Positions 15,834 through 23,400 of a DNA stretch of 64,000 nucleotides are shown piece by piece. The stretch is from assembly GCA_900550545.1 (NCBI GenBank), contig URSS01000001.1, forward strand, positions 124,001-188,000, read 5' to 3'. The first letter of the stretch is position 1. Every line of letters begins with the position of its first letter. The translations under genes were made by a program, and so were the position numbers. This DNA comes from an uncultured Lachnobacterium sp. (GTDB lineage Bacteria; Bacillota; Clostridia; Lachnospirales; Lachnospiraceae). The notes below the pieces were generated by a model, which was given only the letters and a program-made list of their open reading frames with translations, did no database searches and was not told the DNA's origin.

Positions 15834-15902
15834 AAGTTTTATGTGTGCTCTCACATTAAGGCTTTCTTCGGAAAATCTTGCCTTGGATGGGAGGTGATAC
15901 AT

Positions 15903-16103
15903 ATGACTTCTCTTTCTGAGAAAGCTTTAAAACTTCTTCAAGCCAAAGCCGATACAGGAGTGACCGAATTTCACGATCTCGATATCATGATTCCTCTTGG
16001 TCTTTCCTTTCCGGTTGTCAGTAACGTAATTGCTGAACTTGAAAAAGAAGGATGCATAGATGTTGACCGTCAATATGTCCGCTCGCGTATTACATTGATC
16101 TGA
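15903..16103 (+). CDS. Small winged-helix-like regulator
   Basis: The 66-residue product starts MTSLSEKALKLLQAKADTGV at 15903 after GGGAGGTGAT. The order of helices ending in VVSNVIAELEKEGCIDVDRQ resembles a winged helix: recognition helix, then the wing strand YVRSRITL. It is probably a DNA-binding protein, which is inference from pattern. A strong terminator follows directly. Confidence 0.6.
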   Translation: MTSLSEKALKLLQAKADTGVTEFHDLDIMIPLGLSFPVVSNVIAELEKEGCIDVDRQYVRSRITLI

Positions 16104-16115
16104 CTTCTATGCTTG

Positions 16116-16151
16116 ATAGTCCTAAGTGTTCCCGCACTTGGGACTATTTTT
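16116..16151 (+). terminator. Rho-independent terminator
   Basis: A 13-base stem, ATAGTCCTAAGTG (16116-16128) paired with CACTTGGGACTAT (16135-16147) including one wobble, is followed by a T run. It ends plus-strand transcription from 15903 and overlaps the stop region of the convergent HTH gene. Confidence 0.85.
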
Positions 16152-16335
16152 CTGTCTCGAAAAGATAGTCAAACTTACATTTGAAAAGCTTGCATAGCTT
16201 TTTTGCCTCATAAACGTAAAACTTACCGCTTTTCTTCTTACTCTCGTAAGAGACCCTTGAAATGCCAAGCTTTTTCGCTACTGCTGAATTTGTCAGATCT
16301 CGTCTTGCCTGCTCGGCATCTAAATTTTTGAACAC
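16144..16335 (-). CDS. Cro/C1-type HTH protein
   Basis: The 63-residue product begins at a GTG (16335) with the repeated AAAGGAGAGTGAG leader. A small helix-turn-helix is clear: LTNSAVAKKLGISRVSYESKK, then a closing helix that ends FDYLFETEK, as in Cro/C1-fold proteins. It is probably a small phage repressor or antirepressor component. The longer frame to 16392 has no ribosome site. Confidence 0.75.
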   Translation of the reverse strand: MFKNLDAEQARRDLTNSAVAKKLGISRVSYESKKKSGKFYVYEAKKLCKLFKCKFDYLFETEK

Positions 16336-16516
16336 GTTCTCACTCTCCTTTCTGTTGTTGATCCGGCTAATCTGTGCTGAATAAATAATCAAGCGTACAA
16401 TCCGGAAATTCTTTCTTTATTGATGTCATTTCGCTTCTGGTATCAATATTTTGTTATATTTTTCACAATATCTTGAAAATCTAAATATTAAATATCTATA
16501 TATTGTATTTTTTGTA

Positions 16517-16563
16517 TTGACATACAAACATTTGTTCCATATAATTTGATTGAACATTTGTTC
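16517..16563 (+). promoter_or_regulatory. Consensus promoter with two LexA-like boxes
   Basis: TTGACA (16517-16522) and TATAAT (16540-16545), 17 bases apart, form a perfect sigma-A promoter. Inside the spacer lies AAACATTTGTTC (16526-16537), and just after the -10 lies GAACATTTGTTC (16552-16563). The second fits the Gram-positive SOS box GAAC-N4-GTTC exactly; the first has one mismatch. They could be sites for LexA or for a phage repressor with the same preference. The promoter serves the DUF3892 gene at 16611. Confidence 0.75.
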
Positions 16564-16610
16564 TTGCACTGCTTGCTGTGTGCCACCTTATCTAAGAAAG
16601 GATGATTTAT

Positions 16611-16820
16611 ATGCCTAAAAGAATTAGCGTGACACATGAAACTTCAACCGGAAGAAATACCGGCTTCCATGACAATTACACTGGCGCTGATATGACACGC
16701 GCTCAATTTGTTCGTCAAATAAATAATGGTAACTATGAAAACTATCATGTTAGAAACATTAACGGTGTCCCAACTCCGGTTTCTAATCCAGATAGTTCCC
16801 GTAACAACAACCTCGGTTAA
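16611..16820 (+). CDS. DUF3892 domain protein
   Basis: The 69-residue product starts MPKRISVTHETSTGRNTGFH and contains ADMTRAQFVRQINNGNY and VNGxxTPVSNPD-like text, as in the small DUF3892 family (function unknown). AAAGGATGAT precedes the ATG. It is under the strongest promoter of the region, with two LexA-like boxes, and its stop overlaps a convergent small gene by 3 bases. Confidence 0.75.
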   Translation: MPKRISVTHETSTGRNTGFHDNYTGADMTRAQFVRQINNGNYENYHVRNINGVPTPVSNPDSSRNNNLG

Positions 16821-16951
16821 TCTTCAACAGGCACACACGCAACTTTGCAGTTCTTTTCTTCGATGATGTCCTGATCAGTAATGCTGACAATCAATCCACC
16901 ATCTGCATCTGTGACAAGGATCTCCGAATACTCTTTTCCACCAATCTGCAT
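16817..16951 (-). CDS. Small prophage protein (44 residues)
   Basis: The 44-residue product starts MQIGGKEYSEILVTDADGGL and ends CKVACVPVED, a beta-rich profile. GGAG stands 9 bases before the ATG at 16951. The earlier ATG at 16960 is too close to that ribosome site. It follows the HTH gene at 16953 with one base between them and ends inside the convergent DUF3892 stop. Function unknown. Confidence 0.55.
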   Translation of the reverse strand: MQIGGKEYSEILVTDADGGLIVSITDQDIIEEKNCKVACVPVED

Positions 16952-16952
16952 T

Positions 16953-17177
16953 TTACTCATCTCCTTTCTTAAACAGTTCATTCGCATCAACGCTTAAAGC
17001 TGTAGCAATTCTTGAAATATCACATACTCTTATCAATTTTCTGCCGTTGAGCATAGCGTTAAATTCTTGAGTTGAATAGCCAGCTCTCTCAGCCACCACA
17101 AATTGCTTTAATCCACTTTCTTTTATAAGAAATGAAATTCTCTGTGCTAAAGGTTCATTAGATTTTGCAATATCCAA
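16953..17177 (-). CDS. Cro-like HTH repressor
   Basis: The 74-residue product begins at a TTG (17177) after GGGAGGTG. Its HTH reads GLKQFVVAERAGYSTQEFNAMLNG, then SRIATALSVDANELFKKG, the usual Cro/C1 fold. It is divergent from the C1-like repressor at 17343 and so probably the early-side Cro of the lysogeny switch. It shares a transcript with the 44-residue gene and possibly with other early genes. Confidence 0.8.
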   Translation of the reverse strand: MDIAKSNEPLAQRISFLIKESGLKQFVVAERAGYSTQEFNAMLNGRKLIRVCDISRIATALSVDANELFKKGDE

Positions 17178-17227
17178 AATATTGCACCTCCCTTCTTCTG
17201 TGTCTCAGTATTTCTGAACCTGTTATG

Positions 17228-17317
17228 AGATTAGCATAGTTTTCATGAGATGTCAATATCTTTTTCTCAGTTATCCTTTTCTTTTATATTGACGTTCTCA
17301 GTTTTTTATAGTAATAT
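17228..17317. promoter_or_regulatory. Divergent lysogeny-switch promoters and operators
   Basis: Leftward promoter: TTGACA (plus 17251-17256) and TAATCT (plus 17228-17233), spacer 17. Rightward promoter: TTGACG (17289-17294) and TAATAT (17312-17317), spacer 17. Half-sites TCTCA or TGAGA recur near 17207, 17226, 17246, 17271 and 17296, covering both promoters. These are likely binding sites of the two HTH repressors, inferred from position. Confidence 0.65.
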
Positions 17318-17342
17318 TCCAATATAAAGAGAGGTGAAAAAT

Positions 17343-17852
17343 ATGAGTTTTGGAACTAGACTTAAAGCTAGACGTGAACAACTCGGTATAACTCAACCGC
17401 AATTGGCAGAAATGCTAGGTGTAAGTAAAGGAGCGATTGGTAATTATGAAACCGGTCTCAACTCACCGAAAGCCACTATATTGTACAAAGTATTTGATGT
17501 ATTAGATTGCGACGCTAATTATTTATTTCAAGATGAAATGAATGAACGTTCTCAGGAAGATGTTGCAACACCAGTAGAAATGGAACATCTTGTAAAAAAA
17601 TACCGAGTTCTAGATTCTTCTGGTAAAGAAACGGTCGATTTTATATTAAATAAAGAATACGAAAGATGTCTTCATCCTGTCGTTAGTGGGCAGTTGGATT
17701 TATTGAAAATCATTCAAAATACTGTTGATGGGAAATTAAAAGATGGAGTTAAAACCGAAGATCTGTTAGTAGATGCAGCTCATTACATCGAGAATTCAAC
17801 CACAGAAGATAAAAAACACGATGACGGAATTATGAATGGAGATAAATTCTAA
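17343..17852 (+). CDS. Phage repressor, C1-type HTH
   Basis: The 169-residue protein has an N-terminal HTH (RREQLGITQPQLAEMLGVSK, then IGNYETGLNSPKATILYKVF, about 8-55), a FQDEMN linker, and a C-terminal helical region. It has no LexA-type protease motif, so its removal may depend on the adjacent ImmA-like protease. GAGGTG precedes ATG 17343. It is the likely lysogeny repressor acting on the divergent operators. Confidence 0.85.
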   Translation: MSFGTRLKARREQLGITQPQLAEMLGVSKGAIGNYETGLNSPKATILYKVFDVLDCDANYLFQDEMNERSQEDVATPVEMEHLVKKYRVLDSSGKETVDFILNKEYERCLHPVVSGQLDLLKIIQNTVDGKLKDGVKTEDLLVDAAHYIENSTTEDKKHDDGIMNGDKF

Positions 17853-17905
17853 CAGCCCTTTTTATAGGACATTATTTTCTGTAAGATTACTTTGAGGTGA
17901 TATAT

Positions 17906-18397
17906 TTGCTTACATACAATGATTTACTAATAGAAGCAGACAATAATTGCTTAATCACAAAAGAAAAGCCACTCCGAGCCAACAAAGGACGGATAAAAGG
18001 TAATCGTATTGCAATTAAAGAAGATATGATCGAAACTGAAAAGAAATGTGTGCTTGCCGAAGAACTTGGGCACCACTACACAACAGTCGGGGATATTATG
18101 GATCAGACCGACATTGCAAACCGAAAGCAGGAACGGCGCGCCCGAATCTGGGCATACCATAAACTGCTCTCTCTTAACGATCTGATTGATTCATACAAAT
18201 GCGGATGCCAGAACCAATTTGAAATTGCAGAACATCTAAACGTTACGGAAGAATTTCTTATAGATTGCTTAACGTATTATAAAGAAAAATATGGCTTATG
18301 CGTCAAGCAAGATAATTATTTAATATATTTTGAGCCCTTAGGGATTTTGAATCTTTTACAAGAACGTATTGACAATATATCAAAAGGAGATCTATAG
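17906..18397 (+). CDS. ImmA/IrrE family metalloprotease
   Basis: The 163-residue protein contains AEELGHHYTTVGD, matching the ExxxH-type (EELGHH) zinc site of ImmA/IrrE peptidases, which cleave a repressor partner to release lysogeny (known for ICEBs1 ImmA). GAGGTGAT precedes the TTG at 17906. It follows the repressor by 53 bases, the usual order for such pairs. The cleavage partner is inferred from the neighbour. Confidence 0.88.
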   Translation: MLTYNDLLIEADNNCLITKEKPLRANKGRIKGNRIAIKEDMIETEKKCVLAEELGHHYTTVGDIMDQTDIANRKQERRARIWAYHKLLSLNDLIDSYKCGCQNQFEIAEHLNVTEEFLIDCLTYYKEKYGLCVKQDNYLIYFEPLGILNLLQERIDNISKGDL

Positions 18398-18398
18398 T

Positions 18399-18740
18399 AT
18401 GGCACTATTTAAATGTCCAGAATGCGAAAACTTAATAAGTACAGAATCATTTACATGTCCAAAGTGTGGATTTGATGTCAATACATACATGAAATTCAAT
18501 GGAGATAAAATTCAATGCAATCAGTGTTGGAAACTAAATGCTCCAGGGACAAAGTTCTGTTCTCACTGTGGAAATAATTTACAATACTCCAACACTGTAA
18601 AAGAAGGGCTTCCACACGAAGATCTGAAACAAACAAAAGTTGAAGAGGACGAACGAAGAACACTGCCTATAATACTTTCCGTTGTAGTCATAGTATTGCT
18701 TTTAATGTGCGTAGTTCCTCGCGTATTTATAATCGTATAA
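18399..18740 (+). CDS. Zinc-ribbon membrane protein
   Basis: The 113-residue product has three CxxC pairs or more (FKCPECENL, TCPKCGF, QCNQCWKL, FCSHCGNNL), i.e. two tandem zinc ribbons, then a charged linker and a terminal membrane segment (TLPIILSVVVIVLLLMCVV). AAAAGGAG stands before the ATG 18399, one base after the ImmA stop. Such tail-anchored zinc-ribbon proteins are common in Firmicutes. Function unknown. Confidence 0.7.
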   Translation: MALFKCPECENLISTESFTCPKCGFDVNTYMKFNGDKIQCNQCWKLNAPGTKFCSHCGNNLQYSNTVKEGLPHEDLKQTKVEEDERRTLPIILSVVVIVLLLMCVVPRVFIIV

Positions 18741-18750
18741 TCAAAAATGC

Positions 18751-18771
18751 TCTGGTGCTACCAACACCAGA
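18751..18771. repeat. Hairpin downstream of the zinc-ribbon gene
   Basis: TCTGGTG and CACCAGA arms enclose a 7-base loop 11 bases after the stop. There is no T run on the plus strand, so it may be a weak terminator or a processing site before the toxin locus. Confidence 0.4.
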
Positions 18772-18858
18772 GTAAGCACCTTGACAATATAATACACTTA
18801 CCCGGGAAGCCGAGGAACGGTTGCATCTACTCCGAGCCTGTGAAGGGGGATGATGCCG

Positions 18859-18945
18859 ATGGTTACATATTCTGATCTGTTCACATTTGTGATAATGATA
18901 TGTGCTATTGTTACACTAGTTTGTAATTTCAGACATAAAAAATAA
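18859..18945 (+). CDS. Type I toxin, holin-like (Hol_Tox) peptide
   Basis: The 28-residue peptide reads MVTYSDLFTFVIMICAIVTL then VCNFRHKK: one membrane helix and a basic tail, as in small type I toxins annotated as holin-like toxins. GAAGGGGGATGATGCCG precedes the ATG. A -10 TATAAT (18788-18793) lies about 65 bases upstream, although no good -35 sits at the right distance. An antisense RNA gene faces it from the right. Toxicity is inferred from family and layout, not shown. Confidence 0.75.
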   Translation: MVTYSDLFTFVIMICAIVTLVCNFRHKK

Positions 18946-19035
18946 CCGTCCTGCTCCTGGTAAGAACTGACGGTTATTTAAACTTGTTGATTCGCCGGAG
19001 TAGATAGCCCACACCTATCTATCGGCTTTCCTGTT
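18935..19035 (-). ncRNA. Antisense RNA of the type I toxin
   Basis: A perfect promoter on the minus strand, TTGACA (plus 19065-19070) and TATAAT (plus 19042-19047) with 17 bases between, predicts a start near 19035. The transcript would run leftwards to a hairpin (arms 18941-18950 and 18969-18978) followed by a T run on that strand, giving about 100 bases that overlap the toxin message's 3' end. Its 5' leader (CACTTAACAGGAAAGCCGA and ATCTACTCCG) closely resembles the toxin's own leader. Confidence 0.7.
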
Positions 19036-19142
19036 AAGTGTATTATATGTCACACGAACATTTTTGTCAATTAAAAACCGCCCTGCTCTACCAAAGCAAG
19101 TGTAGGGTTACAATTGATGTGACACCCTAACACTATACAAAA

Positions 19143-19208
19143 ACGGTTAAGTACATTAGAATTTTAATCGCCAAACCAAAACCCTAACAAAAAGGAGTAC
19201 TTAACCGT
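19143..19208 (+). repeat. Inverted repeat at transposase ribosome site
   Basis: ACGGTTAAGTAC (19143-19154) and GTACTTAACCGT (19197-19208) are perfect 12-base complements. The right arm directly follows the AAAGGAG ribosome site and ends one base before the ATG at 19210. A message starting outside the element could fold and block translation, the known protection against read-through in some insertion sequences. Confidence 0.7.
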
Positions 19209-19209
19209 C

Positions 19210-20157
19210 ATGAATACAATAACACATTCACAACGATATTTGCCACATGAAATTAACACAAAATTCTATGCAGTCAAACTTTATCGCTCCGGAGTCGGTG
19301 TTTCTTTTGTCTGTCGAAGATATCATATCTCTAAATCTTCTCTTCTTCGATGGAACAAAAAGTTTGATGGGACAAAAGAGTCTTTGCTCGATAAATCCCA
19401 TAGACCTCTCTCAAAACATCCCAACGCCCATACGGATGAAGAGTTGAAATGGATTCGAGATTACCATAGACGCAATCCAAAAATTTCTGTGTGCGAATTG
19501 TACGGAAAACTCCGCGCCAACAAAGGTTACTCTCGTCATCCGGGATCCTTATATCGTATCTACCGTAAACTTGGTTATTCCAGTTACGCACCTTCTACCA
19601 AAAAGAAAAGAAAACCTCAGCCTTACGACACTCCTACCGAGTTGGGAATCAAATGGCAAATGGATGTTAAATATGTCCCTACTGCCTGTTATTCCGGCAC
19701 TGTCCCTCAAAAGTTTTATCAATACACAGTAATTGATGAAGCTTCCAGAGAGCGTTTTATTTATCCATACATGGAGCAAAGCAGCTATTCCACGGTAGAT
19801 TTCCTTAAGAGAGCAATCGCTTACTTCGGTTACAAGCCTTTCATTCTGCAAACCGATAATGGTGCCGAATTCACTCATCTAAAAAGATCTGATCGAACAC
19901 ACCCTTTAGATCTGCTGTGTTCTAAACTTAACATTGTACACAAGCGAATTCGTCCCAGAACACCTAGACACAATGGAAAAGTCGAACGAAGCCATCGTAA
20001 TGATCAAGAACGATTTTATAATCATATGTCTTTCTACGACTATGATGATTTACAAATACAGATGAAACGATATTTAAATCGATCCAACAACATACCAATG
20101 CAGGTATTAGGCTGGAAATCACCTTTGCAAAAACGTCTCATACTTGAGACACAATAA
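19210..20157 (+). CDS. IS481-like DDE transposase
   Basis: The 315-residue enzyme has an N-terminal HTH (VCRRYHISKSSLLRWNKKF, about 35-55) and an RNase-H-like catalytic domain: first Asp in WQMDVKY, second in QTDNGAEF, Glu in NGKVERSHR. It catalyses cut-and-paste or copy transposition of the element. The frame is intact and uninterrupted, so it may be active. IS481 is preferred from length and single-frame layout; IS3 orfB is a less likely alternative because no orfA is present. Confidence 0.88.
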   Translation: MNTITHSQRYLPHEINTKFYAVKLYRSGVGVSFVCRRYHISKSSLLRWNKKFDGTKESLLDKSHRPLSKHPNAHTDEELKWIRDYHRRNPKISVCELYGKLRANKGYSRHPGSLYRIYRKLGYSSYAPSTKKKRKPQPYDTPTELGIKWQMDVKYVPTACYSGTVPQKFYQYTVIDEASRERFIYPYMEQSSYSTVDFLKRAIAYFGYKPFILQTDNGAEFTHLKRSDRTHPLDLLCSKLNIVHKRIRPRTPRHNGKVERSHRNDQERFYNHMSFYDYDDLQIQMKRYLNRSNNIPMQVLGWKSPLQKRLILETQ

Positions 20158-20286
20158 TTCTTATTCCGCTTGTTTAATATAAATCTGCTAGGATGTGACC
20201 TGTCAAGGTCATGCCCTGATAAGGGTGCTTTGCAACCTTGACAGGCCACATCCCAGCAGATAAAAAGTAGTCAAGCGGAATAAGAA
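20158..20286. repeat. Nested long inverted repeat inside IS 3' region
   Basis: Outer arms TTCTTATTCCGCTTG (20158-20172) and its perfect complement (20272-20286) enclose a second pair of 27-base arms (20183-20209 and 20235-20261) with only two mismatches. The two mismatches would be G-U pairs in the minus-strand transcript. The loop holds a smaller CCCT/AGGG stem. It begins just after the transposase stop. Confidence 0.8.
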
Positions 20287-20370
20287 AAGTTTGTAGCATT
20301 ACATGCTCACTGGTTAAAATCTATAATACCATACCGTTCCTTTTATTTTTCAAAAGTTGGTGTCACATCA

Positions 20371-20489
20371 TTGACTAATGTACAAATTATAATTTTTTGC
20401 TGTTAAATAAAAAATGGACAAACAACATAACATTGTCTGTCCATTTTCTTCCAAACAAAGCGGAACCCCAAAGGATTCCGCCTTATTTA
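20371..20489 (-). terminator. Two terminators after the pilus operon
   Basis: Reading leftwards from the DUF5057 gene, the first hairpin is at 20460-20481 (GCGGAATCC with GGGTTCCGC), followed by TTTGTTT. The second, at 20411-20447, has AAAATGGACA and TGTCCATTTT arms followed by a longer T run. The second also works for plus-strand transcripts from the IS. No gene is visible in this stretch. Confidence 0.8.
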
Positions 20490-23400
20490 TTAATCCAGTT
20501 TGAATAAAGCTCTCACCGACATATCAAGTGTCTGATATCTTGGCAATTTTGCCTTATCATTTTTAATGTAGAAGTTTATGGTTCTTCTTGCTGATTTTGT
20601 TGTGCTTCCATCTTCCCACTCATTCAAATATTTCTTTGGATAATAGAAATAGTATTCATGCATATTCTGTACACCTTCATAAACACACTTTCCATCCTGA
20701 AGTGTAGAAACAATTTCTGCATCCGTATCCGCATCATAAATACGCTGTACATAATGCGTTGCACCGTCTGCTTCATAGTAAATGGAACACGTAAGTGTTG
20801 TACTGATTGCATTCAACTCTACCGGACTAAAACGGACTTTAATGTAATCATCGTTGTCCGCGCCCTGACCTTCAAACTGTACTTTACCTGACGCTGATGT
20901 AGCAGCCTCATCATTATATTCATCATTTGCAGTCATCTGGTAATTCATTGTATTAACATCCAGAAGTTCCGCATCCGGATTTAAAATTTCGACCATTGGT
21001 GGTTCATAGGAAGCACGATAAGCTGCAATCATTGTATTAATGAAAAGCTTAGCTTCCATATCCTGCGTAATTGTTGAATGACCAACACCTGAATAAAATA
21101 CATTTCCCTTACTGTAAATATAATAATTATTTGCAACATCTTTTGGAGAAACGCCATAAGTTACGGCTGTACCAGTTCCATTGCTCTCACCATCGCAAAC
21201 TACGTGCTTTCCATCATCCGCCAAAGTATACCACACGGTTACTTCCGGATCTTCCATATCAAGCTGATACCACTGCGCATGCGTATCTGATATTGTAAAT
21301 GATTTGTCAATCTTATATGGATACTCTGTAATCTGTCCCTGATTGGATTGCTCAACTTTCGTTGTCAGATCATTTGTATTGTTGAATCCTGTATGCGCAA
21401 TCTCACCAATATTACAAATCGGAGTTCCATCCTTACTGCTTGTTATCATATACTGATACGGAACCTTTTGATCCTTATTATAATTTTGAGGTATATTCGT
21501 CCATCCCAAACGTTTCATTGCATAATAAGTAAATCCATGTTTCTGATCCAGTTCATTTCCATTGACATCTGTTACGGTATCATATGAAATACCCTTCTGG
21601 TACTGAATCAACTGATTCTTATCAGAAACATTTTTACTGATTGCTTTATAACGGTTCATACCCATAACATCTCGAAGCAATGTATTTGCAGAATAACCAA
21701 AATTTTCTGCTTTTTCATTATGCATAGAAGTTAAGTCATGTGTAAAAAGCACACTCTTTCCGGAAGCAATATAGAACTTAAGGAAATCTACCATTCCATA
21801 TGTATTGTCCAGATTCTTTCCAGCATATGTATCACCGAAACCAATGATATACATGTGATAACTATACAGTTGCTGCTGATCTGTCGATAAATCTTTGCTG
21901 ATATTGTCATAATCTTCATCTGTCAGCGTTTTTGAATAGTCATAAGAAGTAAACGGCTTATTCTTAAATTTCTGTTCAAACTGATCCAGCGATATTGATG
22001 TAATGTTAATACTATAATCCTCTAACTCACTATAATATTTTTTAAATCTTCCATCTGTGCTCAGGTCAAGTTTGCCATCATAACTTTCATTACTTCCTTT
22101 TGGCATAATCTGTAATACATTAATTACTTTCTTGCCAAGTCCAGCCATATTCTTTGCTGCAGAACATCCAGTCTTTACAAAACGGACAGAACGATCATTT
22201 GCATTCGCTTTCACTTCATATATTTCTATCTTCCACTGAATCAATCCATAATACAGCTTGGATAACTTGCATGTTACCGTTTGTTCTCCGTCATTTGCTT
22301 TAAATTTCTTACCGGTATAATACAACTCATCATCAGCAAATTTACCATCCTGGTTCTGATCCAGGTAAATACAGTAAGAATACGTTTTATTTGCTTTATC
22401 ATCCACCTTAAATCCAAATGTCATCAATGAACGCTGACTGCTATCCCTTGACAAATAATTTGGATTTGTAACCTTTGTTCCGCTTCCGGTATCACCATTA
22501 TATTTCTCCGGTAACTTTGTAAACTCAACTTTAGCGCGGCTTTCCTTTACCACAGAATAAATACCACTGATATCAGATGTTTTTAGCAACGTGGTTTTCT
22601 TATTCGAAGAACTTCGATTCTGCTTAATAAAATCACAAATATTTGAATACTGATCAATGCGCAAAGTATCCGTATCATACAAATATGGAACTGCAACAAT
22701 CGGATATCCTGCTTTTAAGAAATCTTCCAGTTCTGCTTTCTTAATTGTGGTAATATCATTACCCGGAAAACGTAATTCCTGACCACTTACAACATTATTT
22801 TCGTTCGTAGCAGAATACAAAAACTCTACAGAACGACTTCTATTGTCATTGGTATAATTGGCACCAGTCATCTTATCTCCGGTATGGAAATAGATTTTTC
22901 CTTTCATGGAAGAATCATTCCAATAGGTAACATCTACATTTCCACCCTTACCATCATTTGCACTTGCTACCCATTCTCTCTTCGTGCTATATGCGCCGTA
23001 ATCCAGTCCCATAAAAATCATATTGTAGGTACTGTTCAAATCTTCTGCCGATCCAATAAACTGTGCCGTAGTCATATGCGTAATCTCAATGTCGCCACGG
23101 AATTTCGGAATCATCAGACGAATATAAGTTTTTTGCAGTGAATAACCATTTTTGCTATCGTAACATGGCTCAATATCCAAAATTTTCAGAGTGCCCTTTA
23201 AGCTCTCATTGTCATCTTTGGGCTTATCACCCAAAATGTATCGTATAGCATCTGACGTCGATGGTTTACGATCTTCATCCGGATATTCTTTATCTACATA
23301 ATCCAGGAAATCCTTAAATTTTGAATCAAAATCAATTTTTCCAGGTTCAGCATAATCCTGCGTAATCGTATTATCGCCATTATATGTAAACATACGATTA

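Larger units (their letters stand above)
19115..20370 (+). mobile_element. IS481-like insertion sequence
   Basis: Inverted ends TGATGTGACACC (19115-19126) and its complement (20359-20370) enclose one DDE transposase gene, total about 1.26 kb. ATTGA occurs at the left (19113-19117) and right (20370-20374) ends, but out of register with equal-length termini, so a target duplication is uncertain. It lies between the prophage's toxin locus and the pilus genes and may have removed the prophage end. Confidence 0.75.

Noticed and set aside
18781..18793. TTGACA at 18781 as the toxin -35 box
   Set aside because: It is only one base from TATAAT and cannot serve as the -35 for that -10.
19549..19878. 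Frame of 109 residues antisense to the transposase
   Set aside because: It is a shadow of the transposase reading frame with no ribosome site.
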